Source: Kiritimatiellia bacterium (lineage in GTDB: Bacteria; Verrucomicrobiota; Kiritimatiellia; RFP12; UBA1067). From it: a DNA stretch of 22,229 bases. The translations under genes and the position numbers were made by a program. This document shows positions 16,001 through 21,201 of the stretch, one piece after another (the stretch's first letter is position 1; each line of letters starts with the position of its first letter). Under the pieces are notes generated by a model that was not told the DNA's origin, did not search any database, and was given only the letters and a program-made list of their open reading frames with translations. The stretch is taken from NCBI GenBank assembly GCA_016296065.1, contig JAEDKA010000061.1, positions 1-22,229 of the forward strand, given 5' to 3'.

Positions 16001-16148
16001 AGTTCGCGATCACGAGGACGGTCGGAGGGGAGACGAGCGGATACTCCGCGACGGGCAGGAATTTCGCGCTGATTGCGCCCGCCAGCACGAGGACGAGCGA
16101 GATGACGGTCGCGAGGATCGGCCGCTTGATGAATATGGAGGAGAACAT
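13014..16148 (-). CDS. RND multidrug efflux permease (HAE1, AcrB/MexB-like)
   Basis: The 1044-residue inner-membrane proton/drug antiporter has the canonical HAE1 layout: TM1 at residues 10-30, a large periplasmic loop, TM2-6 from about 340, TM7, a second periplasmic loop, then TM8-12. The proton relay residues are present: D406-D407 in TM4 (GSVVDDAI) and K939 in TM10 (GLTAKTAIL); the residue after the Lys is Thr rather than the usual Asn. It starts with FIKRPILATVISL, typical for the family. ATG 16148 lies 9 nt after the adaptor stop with GGGGG in front, so the two are translated together. No outer-membrane channel gene follows; one must be supplied from elsewhere. Confidence 0.95.
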   Translation of the reverse strand: MFSSIFIKRPILATVISLVLVLAGAISAKFLPVAEYPLVSPPTVLVIANYPGASSQTIAETVAAPIEAQVNSVENLIYYSSTCGNDGTYELNVTFEPGSDEDMTLVNVNNAIKLAEHSLPSEVVQNGLIVVKRSPDILSVISVRSSRHSLLDISNWTDIHILDAIQRIEGVGQAVIFGEMKYSMRVWLDPEKMRSMGVSPGEVRSAIASQNVQAATGAIGTEYSGNLMQFKVDAKGRLTEPGEYEKIVVRSSSDGLRQVRLGDIARVELGSETYEGVGRYQGEPSIALAIFKLNHGNALEIQRNIKATMEEIEKTMPDGMHWEFAYDTTRFVNASMKEIVETLLLTFVLVVVITWLFLQSWRATIIPAVAIPVSLVGTFLFMHMTGMSINTLTMFALILVIGSVVDDAICVTESCVRMIVEERKKPLQAAFDTMKQITGALIATTLVVLAVYAPIAFAGGMVGTIYLQFSVTMCVALCLSTVCALTLSPAVAAIVLKEPKEPTGFMKVVTAPLAAFDWGIRWLRRVYERVSGFLIRWMWLTLIAFAAIVAFDVWVFTRVPGGFLPEEDKGTVIAEVALPPGASLARTEKVLAEVGTALGKIPGVATILEVPHHSLTSGTGENVGMVIMELEDWSKRRAPGLDIKSIQGKAMAVGAQFPDAQVLALVPPPIQGLGDSGGVTFALQAVAGQGFRELSEAANRLVGRIMQSGKAMYAFTSFDCSTPMVEFRLDRAKAEAMGVPVSDVFNTLQAQLGSFYVNDFNKFGKTYQVKIQAEKSGRATMASLDRIYVTGRNGAQIPISALGTFEWTLGSRQAERFNMFSSAAFTCQALPGVSSGEMMRLCEELKDDELGKDYALAWKDMSYQEKRNEGAIVWLLGLSLLMAYLFLAAQYESWTVPVSVILSIATAVGGGLAALKLSGHAMDIYCQLGLLMLVGLTAKTAILMVEFAKQRRDEGVGIYRASVTGLRMRFRAVLMTALSFVIGVMPLLYATGAGAGARVSVGTVTFWGMLVATVAGMLLVPPLYVCFQRISEFFMGPPRPPAEN

Positions 16149-16157
16149 GGCCGCCCC

Positions 16158-17222
16158 CTACTTTGCGACGACGCTCTGTCCGTCGACTACCTTGTGGATT
16201 CCCGTGACGACGACGCGCTCGTCCGACGAAAGCCCCGATTCGACGAGCTGGAGGTCTCCTATCTGCTCCCCCGTCTTGATCTCGCGGCGTTCCGCGACTT
16301 CGCCGGCCCCCACGACGTAGACGAACCTCTTTTCGCCCTCGAACATGACGGCACTCACCTTTACCGCGATTTTCGCGGGCTCGAACTTCTCGGTGAGGAG
16401 GACTTTGGCGTATCCGCCCGGAACAAGCATGCCGTCGGCGTTTTCCGCGACGAGCTGCACCATAATGGTGTCCGTCGCGCGGTCGACCTGGTTGTCCACG
16501 AAGTCGACTTCGACCTTCCTGCAAACCGGCGCGCCGTCGGCGCGCAGCACCTCCATCCTCACGCTGCCCTTGAGCGCGCGCCCGTCAAACGAACGGTAGA
16601 AGTCGTTTTCGGAAAGCGCGAACTGGATGTTGATGGGGTCCGACTGGACGATTGAGACGAGCTCCCCCGTCTGCGGGCCGACGTTGTTCCCGACGCGTAT
16701 CTTCGTCTCTCCGACGGTCCCCGCTATCGGCGAGAGGACCTTGGTGTACACCATGTCGTTCTCGGCGAGCGCAATCTGCGCCTTCGCCGTATCTATGTCC
16801 GCGAGCGTGACGTCCCGCGCGTTCACCGCGCGGTCGTAGTCGTTTTCGGAGACGCCCTTCTTCTCGAGCGCCCGCTTGTATCTCGCAACTTCCTTCTCGG
16901 CGAGGACGAGCTGCGCCTCGAGACGCCTGAGGTTCGCTTTTGCGGTTGCAAGGTTGGCCTTGTAGACGGTGTCCTCGATCTCGAAGAGCGCCTGCCCCTT
17001 CTCGACGTGCCCGCCCTCGCGGAAATTCTGCCGCCATATCTTGCCGGCGACCTGTGCCGTAACCGACACGCGCTCAGACGCCTTCAGTACGCCGACATAG
17101 CTCTTCGGCTCGCCTTCCTTCACAATGACCGGCTTTTCGACGCCGACCACCGGCGCAGGGCGCACCTGCGCAAACCCAGTCGCGGCCATGCAGACGCACG
17201 CCGCGGCAACCAACTTCTTCAT
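16158..17222 (-). CDS. RND efflux periplasmic adaptor (membrane fusion protein, AcrA/MexA-like)
   Basis: This 354-residue exported protein bridges the RND pump and an outer-membrane channel. Signal peptide residues 1-19 end at TGFA-Q. The order of parts is a beta-barrel/lipoyl half (SERVSVTAQVAGKIWRQNFREGGHVEKGQ), a coiled-coil hairpin (about residues 85-160, rich in Ala, Glu, Lys and Leu), the second lipoyl half (VLSPIAGTVGETKIRVGNNV), a beta-barrel and a membrane-proximal domain. ATG 17222 is chosen because AAGGA is about 6 nt upstream and a signal peptide follows; the longer frame to 17588 runs through the patatin gene and is spurious. Promoter and structured leader lie upstream (17223-17302). 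Confidence 0.93.
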   Translation of the reverse strand: MKKLVAAACVCMAATGFAQVRPAPVVGVEKPVIVKEGEPKSYVGVLKASERVSVTAQVAGKIWRQNFREGGHVEKGQALFEIEDTVYKANLATAKANLRRLEAQLVLAEKEVARYKRALEKKGVSENDYDRAVNARDVTLADIDTAKAQIALAENDMVYTKVLSPIAGTVGETKIRVGNNVGPQTGELVSIVQSDPINIQFALSENDFYRSFDGRALKGSVRMEVLRADGAPVCRKVEVDFVDNQVDRATDTIMVQLVAENADGMLVPGGYAKVLLTEKFEPAKIAVKVSAVMFEGEKRFVYVVGAGEVAERREIKTGEQIGDLQLVESGLSSDERVVVTGIHKVVDGQSVVAK

Positions 17223-17237
17223 TCCTGATCCTTCGTA

Positions 17238-17277
17238 CCGGGCCGTGCCCGGCTGATGGGGCGGTTTACGGCCCGCC
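17238..17277 (-). other. Two GC-rich hairpins in the RND-operon leader
   Basis: CCGGGC (17238-17243) pairs with GCCCGG (17247-17252) over a 3-nt loop, and GGCGG (17260-17264) with CCGCC (17273-17277). Both fall in the 70-nt 5' leader before the adaptor's ribosome site. They could affect message stability or translation; there is no adjacent regulator gene to suggest how the pump is controlled. Confidence 0.35.
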
Positions 17278-17296
17278 GAAGCCGCGTTTGGGTGAT

Positions 17297-17305
17297 ATTC
17301 TACCA
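17297..17305 (-). promoter_or_regulatory. Extended -10 promoter for the RND operon
   Basis: The minus strand reads TATGGTAGAAT. The first three bases of the -10 hexamer (TAG) are also the stop codon of the upstream patatin gene (17302-17300), so the promoter is tucked into the end of that gene. The -35 is poor, as expected for an extended -10 promoter. Confidence 0.55.
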
Positions 17306-18178
17306 TATTCCCGCCGACCGATGTAAGCGGAATTTTATCCGTCCATTCGCCGTAATGGCTTCCGCCTTTCTGCGGCCGATGTCGTAGGCGCGCTGCATGG
17401 CGTCCGGATCGTGGCAGACGCGCGATATGTCGAGCGATGCGTCGGGCGCAATCAGCATCGCCGCGCCATCTGCAACCCGCGAATCGATGTACTTTAGCGT
17501 CTCGTTGTACCACTCGTGACGCGTCTTCAGCGCCTTGTAGACGGCTGGATAGCGGCGGAGAAACGGCTTGGCAAGGCGGTGTTTCCACGAGGGGAACTTC
17601 CTGTAGCCGTGCGGACGCGTCGTGACGACAACGTTGAAGTCGTAGCCAAGCGACTCGAAGTAGCGCAGCGGGATTCCGTCCGAGAGCCCGCCGTCGAGAT
17701 AGAGCCCGCCGTCGATCTCAACCGGACGCGACACCACCGGCATCGAAGCGGAGGCGCGTATCCAGTCGAACGCGCGCTCATCGGCCTTGTCTAAGCGCCT
17801 GTACACCGCCCTTCCCGTCGCGCAGTCTGTGGCGACAATGTGGAACTCCATCGGATTCGCCTCGTATGCCGCGGCGTCGAACACGTCAAGCTCCAGCGGA
17901 AGCGTCCGATAGCAGAACTCCGCGCCGAAGAGGTCGCCCGTCGTGAAGAGCGACTTCCACGAGCAGTAGCGCGGATCGCGGGCGAAGCGTTTGTTGTAGC
18001 GGATGACGCGTCCGACCTGTCCCGACTTGTAGTTGCATCCGAAGCAAGCGCCTGCGGACACTCCGACAATTCCGTCGAACTTGACTCCGCGCTCCATCAA
18101 AACGTCGAGCACGCCGGCCGTGAACAGCCCGCGCAATCCTCCGCCTTCAAGTACAAGCCCGCGTTTCATTGCGTTCAT
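17300..18178 (-). CDS. Patatin-like phospholipase
   Basis: This is a 292-residue Ser-Asp acyl hydrolase predicted to cleave acyl groups from phospholipids or related lipids. All catalytic elements are visible: oxyanion loop GGGLRG (residues 12-17), nucleophile elbow GVSAG (Ser41), and the catalytic Asp in DGG (Asp162, LYLDGGLSDGIP). There is no signal peptide, so it is cytoplasmic or membrane-associated. The overall pattern resembles bacterial YjjU/RssA-type patatins. There is no clear ribosome site before ATG 18178; ATG 18169 is an alternative. Its stop codon overlaps the RND-operon promoter. Confidence 0.92.
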   Translation of the reverse strand: MNAMKRGLVLEGGGLRGLFTAGVLDVLMERGVKFDGIVGVSAGACFGCNYKSGQVGRVIRYNKRFARDPRYCSWKSLFTTGDLFGAEFCYRTLPLELDVFDAAAYEANPMEFHIVATDCATGRAVYRRLDKADERAFDWIRASASMPVVSRPVEIDGGLYLDGGLSDGIPLRYFESLGYDFNVVVTTRPHGYRKFPSWKHRLAKPFLRRYPAVYKALKTRHEWYNETLKYIDSRVADGAAMLIAPDASLDISRVCHDPDAMQRAYDIGRRKAEAITANGRIKFRLHRSAGIW

Positions 18179-18209
18179 TTGCGGTTATTCTTATTTGTCA
18201 CAGGTACTT

Positions 18210-18387
18210 TCAAATGGAGCTGAACGCACTTTGCATGTAGAGCTTCCGAGAACCCAAATTCACGATAAAGTCGATCTCGAGGTTCCTGGTTATGCGCTCA
18301 TCGCCGGATGCCGGTTATGACCTTGACCAGGTCGCCGCCCATTCGGGATACGAGCTTTGACAAATAAAAGTTTCTTTCAATGTCCAT
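18210..18387 (-). pseudogene. Internally deleted remnant of an AAA/DUF4143-family ATPase
   Basis: ATG 18387 begins MDIERNFYLSKLVSRM and ends ...KVITGIRR then TGA (18298-18300). This is the start of the ATP-binding DUF4143 family, in which the Walker A motif (CGKS) should come next but is missing. One base over, from 18299 to the TGA at 18210-18212, the sequence reads RNLEIDFIVNLGSRKLYMQSAF, which matches the C-terminal DUF4143 nuclease-like region. The middle, roughly 300 or more residues, is gone, and the two ends meet near 18298 in different frames. Promoter (18433-18461) and ribosome site (AAGGA, about 10 nt before the ATG) survive. The family match is from memory, but both ends agreeing makes it strong. 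Confidence 0.65.
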
Positions 18388-18402
18388 ATGTGCAATCCTT
18401 GT

Positions 18403-18417
18403 TGACTTGTCAAGTCA
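18403..18417. promoter_or_regulatory. 15-bp palindrome between promoter and start of the ATPase remnant (operator-like)
   Basis: TGACTTG (18403-18409) and CAAGTCA (18411-18417) are exact inverted copies around one T. The site is 16 nt downstream of the -10 box and 15 nt before the start codon, in the early leader. Its position suits a repressor site or a short hairpin. No regulator is encoded nearby. Confidence 0.45.
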
Positions 18418-18432
18418 GTTTGTACACCAAGC

Positions 18433-18461
18433 ATTCTACCAAAAGTCGGCGGCAAATACAA
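18433..18461 (-). promoter_or_regulatory. Extended -10 promoter upstream of the ATPase remnant
   Basis: The minus strand has TTGTAT (18461-18456), a 17-nt spacer and TAGAAT (18438-18433) preceded by TTTTGG. The motif is well kept even though the gene it serves is destroyed. It could now serve the patatin gene about 250 nt downstream, which lacks an obvious promoter. Confidence 0.5.
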
Positions 18462-18542
18462 CGGGGCCATCTGGTAAGGTGTAAAAAGTAGGCCGCCTTG
18501 TCAGTCTAAATGCAACATGGGGGACTATCGGTATCTAATCAA

Positions 18543-18562
18543 TGGCAGCGGCCGTTGGCGCG
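18543..18562 (-). repeat. 20-bp near-copy of the ldhA 3' end
   Basis: This segment matches 21206-21225 (the last codons of ldhA) at 19 of 20 positions. In both places the minus strand encodes RANGRCH followed by TGA, and the base changes (GGC/GGA for Gly and, just beyond the 20-mer, CAT/CAC for His) are synonymous. It may be the last trace of a second dehydrogenase gene; chance similarity is possible because the match is short. Between this and the ATPase promoter (18462-18542) I see nothing else. Confidence 0.35.
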
Positions 18563-18578
18563 AAAATAACTGACAAGT

Positions 18579-19661
18579 TCAACCTTTGAAGAAACCGGTG
18601 AATGTCTGAGTCATGGCAGATTCGCCAATGCTTCTAGCCCGATGCGCCAGTTCGTTCATGAGGGCATCGCATTTCCCGCATCGGTGACAGTTGTGCGCGT
18701 CTGCACAATCGCGTATGGACGGCCACAGGGCTGACTTCCCCAGCGTCGCATTGTCGATAGGGACAGGGAAGTCGAAAAAGGGATCCATTATCTTTGCCAA
18801 GTCACCGTCGTACGAATGCGTGGCGTACGCGCGTATGATACCCTCTGGGTCGGGATGCCTGCGCGTCGCGAGCTTCACGACTCCCGCAATGCGTTCGTAT
18901 TCCGGCAGTTCCTCGGGGCGAATCCAGTTGGCCCTGAGGAAGTCGGCGTATCTGCCGCGTTCGTAGTTCGTCCGGCACCTGAACGCCGAGAAGGAGAACT
19001 CCTCGCCCACGACCGACTGTCCCATGCGGTTGTGCCCGTGTAGGTTGTTGTGGAACTGACGGAACGGACAGTCCCTCAGGCATCCGGAATTTGCATAGAC
19101 GCAAAGTGTCTTGCCGTGGCGTGTGGACCAGTCCGCCATTTTGCGCACATACTCGAGGTTGCGGTGGTTGTCGATGCTGACATAGAACGAGTCGAAGAGC
19201 TCCCCCATGTAAGAAAGCGATTGCGTGCTTTCGATGTACATGTTGACGCTCAGGCGTATCTTCACGCCGGGAAACCGCCGACGCACCACAGTCGCGATGA
19301 ACGGAGAAGTCGTGGTCAGGTGTTCCGGGAAGAGCCCTTTCTCTCCCATTTCGCCCAGTACCTCGGAGACATGCTCGGCAAGTGCCTTGGATATGGCAAT
19401 GTCGCCATAGCAATTCGCGTTGAAGATGGCGTCCAGCTCCATTCCCTCGGCTCGGCACCAGGCGATATCCTCAAAGAAAAGCTGCTTTCTTTCAGGCGTC
19501 CATTCCGCCATCGGGCGACTCGCCGTCACGCCCGGCCATGCGAAAAAGACCTCCTTGATGCGGGACACGTACTTTCCGCAGATCGCGCGAAACGGCGCGT
19601 TGTCGAACCAGCCGACGGCCAGTGTCCGACTTGAGGGCTTGTTTTCATTGTAGCGATTCAT
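18579..19661 (-). CDS. Peptidase U32-like TIM-barrel protein
   Basis: This 360-residue cytoplasmic protein has a U32-type layout. There are barrel strands up to about residue 190 (IRLSVNMYI, FYVSIDNH), then the cysteine/histidine motif NSGCLRDCPFRQFH (C194, C198), and the conserved WIRPEELPEYER...VVKLATRR and YDGDLAKI segments. Cysteines at 229, 319, 325, 328 and 331 (NCHRCGKC) could, with C194/C198, hold an iron-sulfur cluster, as in the UbiU/UbiV and TrhP/RlhA members, which act in O2-independent hydroxylation of RNA or quinone precursors. The actual substrate is unknown; proteolysis is unlikely. No clear ribosome site precedes ATG 19661. It follows the HD gene by 55 nt. Confidence 0.7.
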   Translation of the reverse strand: MNRYNENKPSSRTLAVGWFDNAPFRAICGKYVSRIKEVFFAWPGVTASRPMAEWTPERKQLFFEDIAWCRAEGMELDAIFNANCYGDIAISKALAEHVSEVLGEMGEKGLFPEHLTTTSPFIATVVRRRFPGVKIRLSVNMYIESTQSLSYMGELFDSFYVSIDNHRNLEYVRKMADWSTRHGKTLCVYANSGCLRDCPFRQFHNNLHGHNRMGQSVVGEEFSFSAFRCRTNYERGRYADFLRANWIRPEELPEYERIAGVVKLATRRHPDPEGIIRAYATHSYDGDLAKIMDPFFDFPVPIDNATLGKSALWPSIRDCADAHNCHRCGKCDALMNELAHRARSIGESAMTQTFTGFFKG

Positions 19662-19716
19662 AATCTGTTAAACGAGGCAGACATACCGTCGGTTCAACGA
19701 GCCGGAACAGTCTTAA

Positions 19717-20295
19717 TCACACTTCAAACGTCTGGACGGCGGCGATGGTGCGCGTGATGAGGTCGTCCAGCGTCCAGCCGAGCTGGTCCGCCCCGCGCCG
19801 TATCACGTCACGCGAGCAGCCGGCGGCGAATTTCTTGTCCTTGAACTTCTTCTTCACGCTCTTCAGGTTCAGGTCCTTCGCGCTTTTCGAGGGATACATC
19901 AGCACGACGGCACCGAGAAGCCCCGTCAATTCGTCTACGGCATAGAGGATCTTCTCCATCTCGTGTTCGGGAGCGATGTCGTTTACGATGGCGTAGCCGT
20001 GCGAGGCGACGGCCCGGTTGATGGAGTCCTCGACCCCAAGCTCTTTCAGCAGGGTCTGGCTCTTGACGCAGTGCTGCTGCGGCCATTGCTCGAAGTCGAT
20101 GTCGTGCAACATCCCCACGATGCCCCAGTAGTCTTCATCTTCGGCGTATCCGAGCTCGCGCGCAAAATATCGCATTGTCTTCTCGACCGTCTCGGCATGA
20201 TGGAGATGGAACGCGTCCTTGTTGTAACGCGTCAAGAGCTCCCACGCGGCGTCGCGCGTGAGATGAGTTGTGCGTCTGGCGTTCGGTTCCGACAT
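19717..20295 (-). CDS. HD-domain phosphohydrolase-like protein
   Basis: This 192-residue protein has the metal-binding pattern of HD phosphohydrolases: HLHHAETVEKTMRYFA near residues 30-45, MLHDIDFEQWP (the HD pair near 63-64), a later His in VASHGYAI, and Asp in YAVDELTGLL. Such proteins hydrolyse nucleotides or related phosphates; small stand-alone members like this one usually have no assigned substrate. ATG 20295 has AGAAGG about 5 nt upstream. The message begins with a long hairpin (20317-20365). Confidence 0.85.
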   Translation of the reverse strand: MSEPNARRTTHLTRDAAWELLTRYNKDAFHLHHAETVEKTMRYFARELGYAEDEDYWGIVGMLHDIDFEQWPQQHCVKSQTLLKELGVEDSINRAVASHGYAIVNDIAPEHEMEKILYAVDELTGLLGAVVLMYPSKSAKDLNLKSVKKKFKDKKFAAGCSRDVIRRGADQLGWTLDDLITRTIAAVQTFEV

Positions 20296-20316
20296 GGCAG
20301 CCTTCTCTTCCTAAAT

Positions 20317-20365
20317 CCATCCTCCGGCTTCCGGTTCCCCTTCACAGCCGAAAACCGAAGGATGG
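20317..20365 (-). other. 18-bp RNA hairpin between the carbonic anhydrase and HD genes
   Basis: In minus-strand RNA the segments at 20348-20365 and 20317-20334 pair without a break over 18 positions (15 Watson-Crick, 3 G-U) around a 13-nt loop. In plus-strand RNA the three G-U pairs become A-C mismatches, so the structure is specific to the transcribed strand. No U-run follows, so it is not a standard terminator. It may be a processing or stability element or an intergenic repeat. Confidence 0.5.
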
Positions 20366-20391
20366 GATGCCACGCAAAGCGGTTTCGGTTT

Positions 20392-20970
20392 TTACCGAGC
20401 CTTGCCGACCTCGGTCGCGGCCGGGACTTCAACAAGCGCACCTGTCTTCACGTCGTAGATGTAGCCGTAGATCGGGATGTACTTCGGCACGAGCGGATTC
20501 TCGCGAATCTTGCGCACGTCCTCCACCACGCTTTCGGCGAGGTCGGAGATGGGCTGGAAGTCGATGTGGCGGGAGTCGGCACCGCCGTTCTTCGTCTCGT
20601 TGTACCATCCATCTGGACCGAGCGACGCGGTGTCCAGGCTTTCGTCCAGCAACGAATGGATCACGGGGTTCGTGAACGTCAGCATGCCGCAGTCGCTGTG
20701 GTGTATCACGAACCATTCCTGCGTGCCAAGCAGCTTGTGGGAAATGATGAGGGACCGGATCGTCTCGTCGTTCACCCGTCCGCCGGCGTTACGTATCACA
20801 TGCGCATCTCCCTCCGCAAGACCGGCGAACTTGGCCGGGTCAAGCCGCGCGTCCATGCACGTGACGATGGCGAAATGCCGCCCGGGTGGAATCGGCAGTT
20901 TTCCTTTCTCCCCAAAATCCTTCTGGTAGGCGGCGTTTGCCGCCAGAACTTCATCTAGTACTTTGCTCAT
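20392..20970 (-). CDS. Beta-class carbonic anhydrase
   Basis: This zinc enzyme interconverts CO2 and bicarbonate. The 192-residue length and layout fit the shorter beta-class clade found in Firmicutes and mycobacteria. The zinc ligands are C38 in the C-x-D-x-R motif (CMDARLD; D40 and R42 form the gating dyad) and H91-x-x-C94 (HSDCGM). HVIRNAGGRV and RSLIISHKLLG are typical. ATG 20970 has AAGGAG 8 nt upstream. A possible promoter (GGGATAAT near 21005-21012 on the minus strand) lies about 35 nt before it. Confidence 0.93.
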   Translation of the reverse strand: MSKVLDEVLAANAAYQKDFGEKGKLPIPPGRHFAIVTCMDARLDPAKFAGLAEGDAHVIRNAGGRVNDETIRSLIISHKLLGTQEWFVIHHSDCGMLTFTNPVIHSLLDESLDTASLGPDGWYNETKNGGADSRHIDFQPISDLAESVVEDVRKIRENPLVPKYIPIYGYIYDVKTGALVEVPAATEVGKAR

Positions 20971-21092
20971 TGTAGTTGCTCCTTTCTTGTGGTGTCAACG
21001 GCGAATATTATCCCTCAATCTGGAGCCGATAGGGTAATCGGAAATAGTTTCGCATCTGCATAGTCTATTCCTATCGCATAAGTCATCCTACC

Positions 21093-21200
21093 TCATTGCC
21101 GCTCGCAGGCGATTTTCGATTCCTCGTCGGTCGCTTCGAGCTTCATGATGACGGGGCGAAGGCCGTCGTTGCAGCTCACGATTGCGACGCCGGGCTTCAA
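21093..21200 (-). CDS. Small coding-like ORF directly after ldhA, function unknown
   Basis: The ORF has 35 codons if started at TTG 21200, one base after the ldhA stop; an ATG at 21284 would give 63 residues overlapping ldhA. The stretch VAIVSCNDGLRPVIMKLEA and the tail TDEESKIACERQ have the GC-rich third positions and amino-acid balance of real protein. No ribosome site is clear, so coupling to ldhA termination or a frameshifted extension of ldhA are both possible. I do not recognise a family. The remaining gap 20971-21092 holds a 7-bp inverted repeat (CGATAGG 21027-21033, CCTATCG 21070-21076). Confidence 0.3.
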   Translation of the reverse strand: MKPGVAIVSCNDGLRPVIMKLEATDEESKIACERQ

Positions 21201-21201
21201 G

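Noticed and set aside
14097..16655. Plus-strand open frame of 852 codons
   Set aside because: It lies antisense to the intact RND permease and adaptor. Its product is an Arg/Asp/His-rich string with no domain, as expected from mirrored GC-rich codons.
17223..17588. N-terminal extension of the RND adaptor to 17588
   Set aside because: It would run through the patatin gene and the promoter. A ribosome site and signal peptide support ATG 17222.
18522..18540. Resemblance to the conserved 16S rRNA segment around position 800 (reverse strand)
   Set aside because: The match has a gap and a mismatch, and flanking sequence shows no 16S similarity, so it is most likely chance.
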